In this document: in pieces, positions 14,633 through 21,850 of the stretch
Position numbering within the stretch: the stretch's first letter is position 1
How the letters are laid out: every line of letters starts with the position of its first letter
Source: an uncultured Eubacteriales bacterium
GTDB taxonomy: Bacteria > Bacillota > Clostridia > Oscillospirales > Acutalibacteraceae
NCBI GenBank assembly: GCA_910580045.1
Contig: CAJTXF010000024.1
Location: 1 to 31,707, forward strand
Length of the DNA stretch: 31,707 bases
Direction: 5' to 3'
The notes under the pieces: generated by a model
Seen by the model: only the letters and a program-made list of their open reading frames with translations
Databases searched by the model: none
What the model was told of the DNA's origin: nothing
Made by a program: the position numbers and the translations under genes

Positions 14633-16048
14633 TCAGAAGCGGAAGTAGATGAAGAAATCATAGGTGGCACCAATCACGTAAATCACCGACAACACCGCCA
14701 GGCCCAGGCAGACCAGGTTTTCTCCTGCCAGCACCAGAGTTCCAGCCCGGCCATCCTTGGGCAGGCGCTCTCGGAGCTTCGGAAGCAGGGGCGCGGAGAA
14801 CACCAGGCCCAGGGGCAGATAGAGCAGGCCCTTTACAATGGAGGCGTCCGCTGCCAGCACCTTTGCCCAGTCCGTGGGCGCAAAGCGGAACATCATCCCC
14901 AGAGCCCCGCTCATCTGGCCGAAGTCTGTCAGGTTAAAAATCACCCAGCCCACCAGCACCAGAACCATCGCGTACAGCCAGCGCGCCGGCTTGGGGCACT
15001 TGTCCAGCAGCCGCCCCAGCCAGAGCTTTTCCACCAGCAGAATTATCCCGTAGTACAGCCCCCACAAAAGGAAGTTCCACTGGGCCCCGTGCCAGAACCC
15101 GGTCAGGGCCCACACGGCCAGCAGATTCAGCACCCAGCGGCTTTTCTTCACCCGGTTGCCCCCCAAGGGGATGTAGATGTAATCCCGGAACCAGGTGGAC
15201 AGGGAGATATGCCAGCGCCGCCAGAAATCAGTGATGGACAGGGCCATATATGGGTAGTTGAAGTTCTCCAGGAAGTGGAATCCGAACATCCGGCCCATGC
15301 CAATGGCCATGTCGCTGTAGCCGGAGAAATCAAAGTAGATTTGCAGGGCATAGGCCACTGCCGCCAGCCAGTAAAGGGCTGAGCCGTACACCTCTGCCTC
15401 GCCCTTGTAGATGATTTCCGCAATATGGCCCACATTGTCCGCGATAATGACCTTTTTGGCCAGGCCCAGCACAAAGCGCCTGAGCCCGGCGCTTATATCC
15501 TCCAGGCTCTCCCGGCGCTCTAAAATCTCCGCCTCAATGGTTTGATACCGCACGATTGGCCCGGCAATCAGCTGGGGGAAGAAGCTCACGTACAGGGTGA
15601 GATAGAAGAAATTCCTCTGCACCTGGATTTCGCCCCGGTACAAATCAATGACATAGGAGAGGATTTGGAAGGTATAGAAGCTGATGCCAATGGGCAGGGC
15701 GATTTCAGGCACAGAGACAGGCAGGCCCGCCCGGCCCAAATTGCCGCAGAAGAAGTTGAGATATTTGAACACAAACAGGTTCCCGGCCAGCAGCACCACG
15801 CCCACCAGGAACACTGCCCGGCGCAGGCCCGGCCGCGGCTTCCAGCGCTCTAAGCCCAGGCCGCACAGGTAGGCAGTCAGGGAGGCCAGCAGCAGAAGGA
15901 TAATGTTTTTCGGCTCGCCCCAGGCGTAGAACACCAAAGAGAAGGCCAGCAGCACCCCGTTGCGCCAGGCCCGGTTCCTGCACAGGAAATAGGCCAGCCC
16001 GCACAGGGGGAAGAAGAGATACAGAAAGCTCAGACTGCTGAATACCAT
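14633..16048 (-). CDS. MBOAT family O-acyltransferase (AlgI/DltB/PatA-like)
   Basis: This 471-residue polytopic protein follows the AlgI pattern: SLSFLYLFFPLCGLAYFL at the N-terminus, FYTFQILSYVIDLYRGEI (about 150-168), FPQLIAGPIVRY, YSDMAIGMGRMFGF, FNYPY, WRRWHISLSTWFRDYIYIPLGGNR (about 270-293), and the MBOAT catalytic histidine in LTGFWHGAQWNF. Such proteins pass acetyl groups from the cytoplasm across the membrane to a partner that acetylates an exported polysaccharide. The partner is very probably the adjacent DHHW protein, whose stop is 2 bp from this start. A GGAGGG ribosome site precedes the ATG. Which polymer is modified is unknown, as no polysaccharide synthase is in the window. Confidence 0.93.
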   Translation of the reverse strand: MVFSSLSFLYLFFPLCGLAYFLCRNRAWRNGVLLAFSLVFYAWGEPKNIILLLLASLTAYLCGLGLERWKPRPGLRRAVFLVGVVLLAGNLFVFKYLNFFCGNLGRAGLPVSVPEIALPIGISFYTFQILSYVIDLYRGEIQVQRNFFYLTLYVSFFPQLIAGPIVRYQTIEAEILERRESLEDISAGLRRFVLGLAKKVIIADNVGHIAEIIYKGEAEVYGSALYWLAAVAYALQIYFDFSGYSDMAIGMGRMFGFHFLENFNYPYMALSITDFWRRWHISLSTWFRDYIYIPLGGNRVKKSRWVLNLLAVWALTGFWHGAQWNFLLWGLYYGIILLVEKLWLGRLLDKCPKPARWLYAMVLVLVGWVIFNLTDFGQMSGALGMMFRFAPTDWAKVLAADASIVKGLLYLPLGLVFSAPLLPKLRERLPKDGRAGTLVLAGENLVCLGLAVLSVIYVIGATYDFFIYFRF

Positions 16049-16050
16049 GG

Positions 16051-17232
16051 TCAGCCCTCCAACCTGAATTCCGGCATGGTGAAGTAATCGCAGTTGCCTA
16101 TCAGCAGCACCGTGCCGATTTGGTGCTGCTGCACATATGGGGCAAAGGCAAAGGCACTGCCCATAGAGCGCTCGTAATTGCGCAAATCCACAGAATAGGT
16201 TTTGCCGAAGTGGCTGGCCAGCAGCTTCAACATGGCGTTGTCAAAGGACTCGCCCACCACCAGCAGGTTTTCCCTGTCCGCCCGGCCTGTGTCAAAAACC
16301 ACCTGGCCAAAGTCCCCGCCGTAGAAATTGCCATAGGACAGGGGCTCTGCCGCTGTGCCGTCAAAATAGGCCTCCTGGTTTCCATAGTCCCCGGCAGGCT
16401 CCCCGTTGACCGTGATTTCCATTGCCGGGAAATCAAAGCGATAGGCAGTAAAGTCCTCAGTGAACACCCCGCGCATTCCGGCGCTCCCGGCCTTGGAGCC
16501 GCTGAAGCCCTGGGCCACGGTCTCCTCCCCCAGAGGCTCTAAGGGCTCGTCCTCCACGCCCAGCAGGGACAGAACCTCCCGATAGCCCCGGTAAGAGCCC
16601 ACCCGGTTCCAGTGGTGGTCTGTGCGGAAGAAATCCCGGCCAAAATCCCCAAAGCCGTTCACCTCAAACCGGGCCATATGCCCCTTTGGCAAATCCAGGG
16701 TTTGGGCCAGGAACTCATAGATGCCGGGCTTTTCCCCGGTCTCCAAATTCACGTCCGTGTCCTTTTCGATATAATAGGCGTAAAAGTCCAGTTCCGGGTG
16801 GGCGGCAAACTGGCCGTTAAGATTCTCCGCCTTTTTTTGGAGGTTTTCCTCCACCCGCTCCATGGTATAGGTGTCGTAGACCAGATAGTCCCCGGCGAAA
16901 ATCTTCGTGCCCAGCAGGCTGACATAATAGGGAGGCTTGGTCTCCAAAAACCCAGACATGGCCCCCAGCACCAGCCGGGAGCCTCCCTCATTATAGAGCT
17001 TCTTCATGACCTGGGCCAGGGGCACCTGGTCTGACAGGCCGTCCTCCACCCCAGCCTGGAAAGCGCCGTCCAGGACAGTCTCCAGGGCAGGGAGCTCCAA
17101 ACGGCTGGCGGTGCGGTTTTCGTATTCATTGACCTCCTTGGGCCGGAGGATGGCTTTGCCCAGCCCCAGCAGGAAAAAAGCCAGCAGGGCCAGGACAAAG
17201 CAGAGATTCAGCAGTTTCCCGAACGGTTTCAA
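16051..17232 (-). CDS. DHHW family protein (AlgX/AlgJ-like SGNH acyltransferase partner)
   Basis: The product has one N-terminal membrane anchor (about 9-26) and a large extracytoplasmic domain containing FFRTDHHWNRVGSYRGY, the DHHW signature of AlgX/AlgJ-type SGNH proteins. LLVVGESFDNAMLKLLASHF (the Ser region) and a late VLLIGNCDYF strand complete the fold. It should accept acyl groups from the neighbouring MBOAT protein and place them on a cell-surface polymer. Start choice: an ATG at 17250 lacks a ribosome site. GGGGAGG lies 6 bp before an in-frame TTG at 17230-17232, giving 393 residues beginning MKPFGKLLNL, so I prefer this. It is the first gene of the operon, 89 bp after a consensus promoter. 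Confidence 0.88.
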   Translation of the reverse strand: MKPFGKLLNLCFVLALLAFFLLGLGKAILRPKEVNEYENRTASRLELPALETVLDGAFQAGVEDGLSDQVPLAQVMKKLYNEGGSRLVLGAMSGFLETKPPYYVSLLGTKIFAGDYLVYDTYTMERVEENLQKKAENLNGQFAAHPELDFYAYYIEKDTDVNLETGEKPGIYEFLAQTLDLPKGHMARFEVNGFGDFGRDFFRTDHHWNRVGSYRGYREVLSLLGVEDEPLEPLGEETVAQGFSGSKAGSAGMRGVFTEDFTAYRFDFPAMEITVNGEPAGDYGNQEAYFDGTAAEPLSYGNFYGGDFGQVVFDTGRADRENLLVVGESFDNAMLKLLASHFGKTYSVDLRNYERSMGSAFAFAPYVQQHQIGTVLLIGNCDYFTMPEFRLEG

Positions 17233-17320
17233 AGGAGACCTCCCCATCATACATATTTTTGAAAGATAAGCACGCGAAGCCGCTTTCTTTCAGAAAGTAT
17301 ACAATATGCAATATGAGGAA

Positions 17321-17349
17321 ATTATACACTCTCTGGTGGCAGGTGTCAA
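17321..17349 (-). promoter_or_regulatory. Consensus sigma-A promoter of the DHHW-MBOAT operon
   Basis: TTGACA (17344-17349), a 17-bp spacer and TATAAT (17321-17326) on the minus strand, both hexamers perfect. The -35 overlaps the stop codon of the upstream bitopic protein gene (17346-17348), so this starts a new, probably constitutive, transcript at the end of the ABC cluster. Confidence 0.85.
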
Positions 17350-18092
17350 GGCCTGGGCCAGGCCTGCTCTCTGCCATACCGGTACAGCACCGCTGCCAGG
17401 GCGCCTGCCAGGAGCAGGGCCAGGCCCTCATACCGGGCCCGGAGCATCCAGAGCTCAGCCCTGTACTCCCGGGCAAGCAGGGACTCCTGGTTCACCACCA
17501 AAAAGCCCATGGACTCCAGCAGGGCCCGGCTTCCCGCCTCCTCGCCCCCAAACCGCAGCCGCACCTGGGCGGAGTCCCCCATATCCGCGCTGCTGCCCGC
17601 TGTCACGGCGAAGGGGGCCACCCCTGGCAGCTGGGGGGCGCGCTGGCAGAGCCCGCTCTCCCGGAGGCTGTCCCGCTGGGCATCTATCCAGGCCGGTGCA
17701 GCCTCTCCCCCGCAGAAAAGCTGGAAAGCGGCTGGGTTCAGCCAGTATTCCCGGGCCGCGCCGGTGGGGGCGATTCCCCAGCAGTCCTGGAGGTACTGGG
17801 GGGATAGCACTGTGACTGCCAGGGATTTCTCCCCGCTCTCCAAAAGCGCATCCCTCTGCCGGGAGACAGCCTCCACCCCTTCCAGCTCCCGGAGCTGCTC
17901 CAGAAGGGCCTCCGGCACTGGGCCGGGCTGGTCCCGCTCCAACACATACTCTATTGGCCCCTGGGCGGCCAGCTCCCCGGCGCACAGGGCCAAATCCACT
18001 GCCAAAGCCGCTGCCAGCAGGCCGGAGAGCAGGCTGAGCTTCACCCAGCCGCTCTGCCTGCGCAGCCGGAAAAACCGCCGGAGCCAGCTCAT
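17346..18092 (-). CDS. Bitopic membrane protein with FtsX/MacB-periplasmic-like middle, unknown function
   Basis: Starting at the ATG at 18090-18092 (AGGAGG upstream, 4-bp ATGA overlap with the preceding gene), the product has 248 residues. A basic N-terminus and one membrane helix (about 16-37), a large extracytoplasmic part and one C-terminal helix (about 222-240) are visible. The middle reads like one half of an FtsX/MacB permease: LEQLRELEGVEAVSRQRDAL..., a site where such proteins recognise exported peptides or lipoproteins, ending with LLESMGFLVVNQESLL. The usual four-helix permease is not there. I infer an accessory subunit of the ABC transporter encoded just upstream. An upstream in-frame start at 18179 would overlap the previous gene by 90 bp and is rejected. 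Confidence 0.7.
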   Translation of the reverse strand: MSWLRRFFRLRRQSGWVKLSLLSGLLAAALAVDLALCAGELAAQGPIEYVLERDQPGPVPEALLEQLRELEGVEAVSRQRDALLESGEKSLAVTVLSPQYLQDCWGIAPTGAAREYWLNPAAFQLFCGGEAAPAWIDAQRDSLRESGLCQRAPQLPGVAPFAVTAGSSADMGDSAQVRLRFGGEEAGSRALLESMGFLVVNQESLLAREYRAELWMLRARYEGLALLLAGALAAVLYRYGREQAWPRP

Positions 18093-19567
18093 ATTCTCCG
18101 CCTCCTGAGGGCACGCACAGCGAAGAAAGCGGCAAAGCCCAGGGCCGCGCCTACCAGCAGGGCCATAATCACCCACCACTGGCCTGGCTTATCCGCCGCC
18201 TGGCCGGCCTTTTCGGCGGAAAAGGGGGACTTGATGGTCAGGGAGAAGCTCTCGCTCTGCTCATGGGCCACCCCTTCCCCGTCCTCGAACAGATAGGTGA
18301 TGGTGCCTGTGGTCTGGCCGTAGGGGACCTCGCTGCCTGTCAGGCTGGTGATGGTCACCTGCAGGGGCTTTTCCGCTGACACGCCCCCCTCCACGTCCCC
18401 CAGGAACGCCGTCCCCGCCGGGGCAAGGCCGTCCCCTTCCAGCTTGGCCCGGACATTGTAGGCCTTGGCACGGCTGAGATTGATGGCCTGGACGCTGATT
18501 TGCACCGTGTCGGACAGCACCGCTTCCGCGGGCATCCCGCCCAGGGTGAATTCCAGCTCCAGGGGCTGGCGGATGTTCAGCCGCACCGTGCCGGTACCCT
18601 GGGCGGTCAGGCCGTTGTGGTAGGCAAAGTCATAGCCCAGGCCCAGGGCGTACTGCCCGGCGGGGGCGTCCAGAGGGGCCTGGCAGTCGAAGACCGCGTC
18701 CATGGTCTGGCCCGGGCCCAGGCTCTCCACGTAGAGGCTGTCCGTGGGGCTGAGCAGGGCAAAGCCCTCTGGGAGCTGGGCGGTAAGGCTCATGTTCTCC
18801 AAGGTCTCGCTTTTGCTGCTGTTCAGAAGAACCACGCTGACCCGCAGCCTGTCTCCGGCGTTGACCAAGCCCTCCTGGGCCCCCTCCTCCAAGGACTCTA
18901 CCCGGCAGGACTGGATTAGCAGCTTTGGTCCCAAGGGCACTGGCTCCGGGGTGGGCTCGGGAGCCACTGGCTCTGGGGTGGGGAGGATGCTGGAATCCTT
19001 GCCGTCCGTGATGTTCACATACAGGGTGAAGGCCTCCTCCACCGGATTCCCGGCCATGTCCCGGGCAACGGCTGTGACTGTCACCGGGAAGCTGCCGTTC
19101 TCCCGGCCCGGGCGCAGCTCCAAAGCCAGGCTCAGCAGGTACCCCGCCGCTTTCCCCCTGCCCCCGTTTACCGGGTTCTCCGTAAGCCGAATGGTGCGCT
19201 CGTAGTTCTTGCTCACAAAAGGGCCGCCCTCCCCCAGGCTGATTCGCACCCTCACCCAATCCCCCCGCAGGGGCGTGTCGCAGAGCAGAGGGAGCACCAC
19301 CAGGGCCTGGCCCTGCTCCACCGTGGGCACATAACCCTGGGAGTAGCTTTTCCCCATCCCGGGGTAGAGGTTTTGGTCGTCAATATACAGCGCCGCCGCT
19401 TCCGGCACAGGAGTGGAGGGCGCGGGGGTCTCCTGGGCCGGGGGTTCCTGTGAAGGAGCGGGCGTGGCCATAGGTGCGGGGAAAGCCGCCCCCTCTGCCG
19501 CCTGGCCAGCCGGGGCCATGCTCCACAGCAGGCAGATTGTCAAAAGCACAGGCAGAAGCCTTTTCAT
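18089..19567 (-). CDS. Secreted, membrane-anchored CARDB/S-layer-like (COG1361-type) protein
   Basis: This 492-residue protein has a signal peptide (MKRLLPVLLTICLLWSMAPAGQAAEG), a Pro/Thr-rich linker (about 28-55), a first domain with IDDQNLYPGMGKSYSQGYVP and FVSKNYERTI, a second PEP/TPEP linker (about 190-210), and two Ig-like CARDB/NEW3 domains (about 213-325 and 330-440), each built of beta strands with patterns such as GDRLRVSVVLLNSSKSETLENMS. A C-terminal membrane helix (about 465-485) ends in RRRRI. It is therefore an extracellular beta-sandwich stalk held by one helix. Its start overlaps the ATPase stop and its stop overlaps the next start, so it is a built-in partner of the ABC system. 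Its ligand is unknown. Confidence 0.8.
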   Translation of the reverse strand: MKRLLPVLLTICLLWSMAPAGQAAEGAAFPAPMATPAPSQEPPAQETPAPSTPVPEAAALYIDDQNLYPGMGKSYSQGYVPTVEQGQALVVLPLLCDTPLRGDWVRVRISLGEGGPFVSKNYERTIRLTENPVNGGRGKAAGYLLSLALELRPGRENGSFPVTVTAVARDMAGNPVEEAFTLYVNITDGKDSSILPTPEPVAPEPTPEPVPLGPKLLIQSCRVESLEEGAQEGLVNAGDRLRVSVVLLNSSKSETLENMSLTAQLPEGFALLSPTDSLYVESLGPGQTMDAVFDCQAPLDAPAGQYALGLGYDFAYHNGLTAQGTGTVRLNIRQPLELEFTLGGMPAEAVLSDTVQISVQAINLSRAKAYNVRAKLEGDGLAPAGTAFLGDVEGGVSAEKPLQVTITSLTGSEVPYGQTTGTITYLFEDGEGVAHEQSESFSLTIKSPFSAEKAGQAADKPGQWWVIMALLVGAALGFAAFFAVRALRRRRI

Positions 19568-20196
19568 CCTTTCCTCACCTCCATATGGACTGCCTCATCG
19601 CACAGCTCCCGGATGTCCTCCCCGTTGTGGCTGGCCAGAAGAATGGCCTTGCCCCGGTCCCGCAGGCCCAGCAGCAGGCCCCGCATATCCTCCACGGTCT
19701 CCTTATCCAGGCCGTTGAAGGGTTCGTCCAGAATCAGCGCTGCCGGGTCCTCCATCACGGCCTGGGCAATCCCCAGCCGCTGGCGCATCCCCAAGGAGTA
19801 CTTGCCCACAGGCTTGCGCATACTGGCCCGCAGGCCCACCCGCTCCAACACGGCCAGAATCTCCCGCCTGCCAATCAGGCCCTGGAGAGAGGCCAGGGTT
19901 TTCAGGTTCCGGTAGCCGCTCATGGTGGGGATAAAGCCCGGGGTCTCGATGATGATTCCCAGGCTGGGCGGGAAGTCGCAGTCCTTTCCCACCCGCCTGC
20001 CGTTGACCACAATTTCCCCCTTGTCAGGCCGGAGGAAGCCGCACAGGCACTTCATCAGCACTGTTTTCCCGCTGCCATTGCTGCCCACCACCCCTACGAT
20101 TTTCCCCGGGGGCACAGAGAGGCTTATGTCTGAGAGAATCTGCTCCCTGCCAAAGGACTTATACACGTGCTCCGCTGTCATGCCGCCTGCTGCCAT
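19564..20196 (-). CDS. ABC transporter ATP-binding protein (BcrA/LanF/CcmA-like, E-loop)
   Basis: A 210-residue ATPase with all nucleotide-site motifs: Walker A GSNGSGKT (38-45), ABC signature YSLGMRQRLGIAQA, Walker B AALILDEPFNGLD, and the switch His in LASHNGED. Where most ABC ATPases have a Q-loop glutamine, the segment reads IIIETPGFIPTMSGYRNL, that is, a Glu. This E-loop is typical of LanF immunity and BcrA-type proteins, which expel peptide antibiotics. It powers the two permeases encoded just upstream (20199-21729). It overlaps the CARDB gene by 4 bp and follows the second permease by 2 bp. No peptide antibiotic gene is visible, so resistance or detoxification is an inference from the motif and the linked two-component system. 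Confidence 0.93.
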   Translation of the reverse strand: MAAGGMTAEHVYKSFGREQILSDISLSVPPGKIVGVVGSNGSGKTVLMKCLCGFLRPDKGEIVVNGRRVGKDCDFPPSLGIIIETPGFIPTMSGYRNLKTLASLQGLIGRREILAVLERVGLRASMRKPVGKYSLGMRQRLGIAQAVMEDPAALILDEPFNGLDKETVEDMRGLLLGLRDRGKAILLASHNGEDIRELCDEAVHMEVRKG

Positions 20197-20198
20197 TG

Positions 20199-21092
20199 CT
20201 ACCGCTCCGTTCCTGTAAAGTTGAAGGAATACCCCCGCACCCGCCAGAAGGCCAGCAGGTACACCACTAGGCTGGCTCCAAAGAAGAAGGCGTAGGAGTG
20301 CTCCAGCCGGGGGAGATTGTCATACCCGAAATTGTGCATATAGTAGGTGGCGTGGTTCAGGGGGGAGAGCCACCCGAACAGGATATTGGCAATGCGGGTC
20401 TGCTGGCTGTTCAGCCGGAACCAGCCGCTGATGACCTGGGGCGTCAGGAAAAACCCAAACCCGCTGAACACTGCCCCTGCCGCCATGCCCGCCCGTCCCC
20501 CCAGCAGGTTGAAGAAGAAAATCAGCGCGGACAGCAGCAGGGAGTATCCCAGCACCAGGCCGAAGATGTGGGCCGCGCAGGCGTAGGGGAAGGTGAGTTC
20601 CAGCACTTTCACAAAGGCCGGGATGGCGATGGACTCCCCAATGCCGGAATAGCCCAGGATGCCCGCTGTGTCGCTCCAAAGATTGGCCCGGTAGGCCTGG
20701 GAGCCAGCCAGCAGGCAGGTGGAGGCCAGGATAAACCCCACAAACAGGGTGGTGGCCAGCACCAGGTACAGCAGCTGGCCTGCCATCCACCGGGCCCGGG
20801 TGGTGCGCACCAGGAACAGGGGCACCTCGTTGTCCAGGTTGGGCAAATCCGCGAACAGGAGCAGCAGGCACAGGGAGATGAGCAGAATGGAGTTGGCATC
20901 CCCAAAGGTCCAGATAAAGGGCTCGAACAGCTGCAGCAGGGTGCCCTGCTGCTGGGCAAAGTCCAGGGCCTTGCCTGACAGCAGGAAGCAGGCCACAAAC
21001 CCCAGCCCAAAGGCCAGCCACACCTGGGGGCTCCTGCCCCAGCGGCCGAAGTTCCCCATGGCCGCCATCCGTATCTGCCGCAGACTATCCAT
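20199..21092 (-). CDS. ABC-2 type permease subunit, second
   Basis: This 297-residue membrane protein has about six hydrophobic segments: around 25-42, 68-84, 108-130, 150-190, 195-220 and 267-285. It sits directly before the ATPase. The sequence resembles small ABC-2 type permeases of peptide-export systems (LanE/LanG size class), but I do not recognise a named family. Its start overlaps the stop of the first permease by 8 bp with AAGGAG in front, so the two subunits are translationally coupled and probably form a heterodimeric channel. No catalytic motif is expected. Confidence 0.82.
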   Translation of the reverse strand: MDSLRQIRMAAMGNFGRWGRSPQVWLAFGLGFVACFLLSGKALDFAQQQGTLLQLFEPFIWTFGDANSILLISLCLLLLFADLPNLDNEVPLFLVRTTRARWMAGQLLYLVLATTLFVGFILASTCLLAGSQAYRANLWSDTAGILGYSGIGESIAIPAFVKVLELTFPYACAAHIFGLVLGYSLLLSALIFFFNLLGGRAGMAAGAVFSGFGFFLTPQVISGWFRLNSQQTRIANILFGWLSPLNHATYYMHNFGYDNLPRLEHSYAFFFGASLVVYLLAFWRVRGYSFNFTGTER

Positions 21093-21729
21093 TCTCCAAG
21101 CTCCTTTCCAGAATCAGCCAATAGCACATGCCCAGCACCAGGACCACCAGCAGAAGCATCCACACCAGGCCCCTGCTCCCCATGACCCACACATGCTTAG
21201 GGGCCAGCCACTCATAGGGGTACAGGCAGTACAGGCCCGTCCAGTAGCGCTCGGCCAGAATCACCAAAAAGTAGTAGAGCACGAACCCGCCTCCATAGGC
21301 CAGGTACTTGCTGTTGGACAGGGCCGCCAGCACTGCCGGCACACAGCTCCACACCACCCCGGACAGGAACAGGAGCCCAATATCACAGTCCGTACCCTGG
21401 CCCTCCCCGCCTGCCTGCCAGCTTTTCAGCAGGCCCCACAGCCAGGCCCCCAGGGCCTCTGCCCCGCCGCCGGACAGGCCGCAGGCCAGGTATTTTCCCA
21501 GGATGTACCCCCGCCTGCTGCCCCGGACCAATGCCAGCTTCACAAAGCCGGACTTGTACTCATCCAGCCAGGCCCCGGCATAGGGCAGGGCGCACAGCAC
21601 AGGCACACACATTTTATGCAGGGTGGAGTCCGGGCCCTGGAGCCAGAGCACCAGCAGCTCTGCCAGCACAGCCAGCAGGAACCGCCCGGACAGCAGGGCC
21701 CGGCGCAAATCGCTCTCCAAGCTGTTCAC
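21085..21729 (-). CDS. ABC-2 type permease subunit, first
   Basis: A 214-residue membrane protein with about six hydrophobic segments and the soluble motif LPYAGAWLDEYKSGFVKLALVRGSRRGYILGKYL, which resembles the coupling-helix region of ABC-2 permeases that touches the ATPase. I start it at the GTG at 21727-21729, because GGAGGTGAG sits 7 bp before it. The longer reading from 21789 adds 20 residues without a ribosome site and would overlap the promoter element. It is the first gene of a five-gene block (permease, permease, ATPase, CARDB protein, bitopic protein) preceded by the response-regulator-type box at 21813-21850. Confidence 0.8.
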   Translation of the reverse strand: MNSLESDLRRALLSGRFLLAVLAELLVLWLQGPDSTLHKMCVPVLCALPYAGAWLDEYKSGFVKLALVRGSRRGYILGKYLACGLSGGGAEALGAWLWGLLKSWQAGGEGQGTDCDIGLLFLSGVVWSCVPAVLAALSNSKYLAYGGGFVLYYFLVILAERYWTGLYCLYPYEWLAPKHVWVMGSRGLVWMLLLVVLVLGMCYWLILERSLENG

Positions 21730-21812
21730 AGCCTCACCTCCTGGGAATGGGGTCCGGGCACAGAAAAAGCGCCAAACCCAAGATTTCATGCCTTGAGTTT
21801 AGCGCGTTTCAC

Positions 21813-21850
21813 CGCAGCAAGTATACAGGAAAGTGTAATCAACTTGTAAA
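21813..21850 (-). promoter_or_regulatory. Shared activator-type promoter box A (ABC operon)
   Basis: On the minus strand TTACA, 6 bp, TTACA (11-bp period), 8 bp, then TATACT and TTGCTGCG. There is no good -35 at the right distance; the direct repeat lies there. The same layout with the same downstream TGCTGCG occurs at 25611-25648. This is the architecture of OmpR/PhoB-family activated promoters (compare the TT.ACA direct repeats of Bacillus PhoP boxes). The HK stop codon (21839-21841) lies within the box. Confidence 0.75.
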
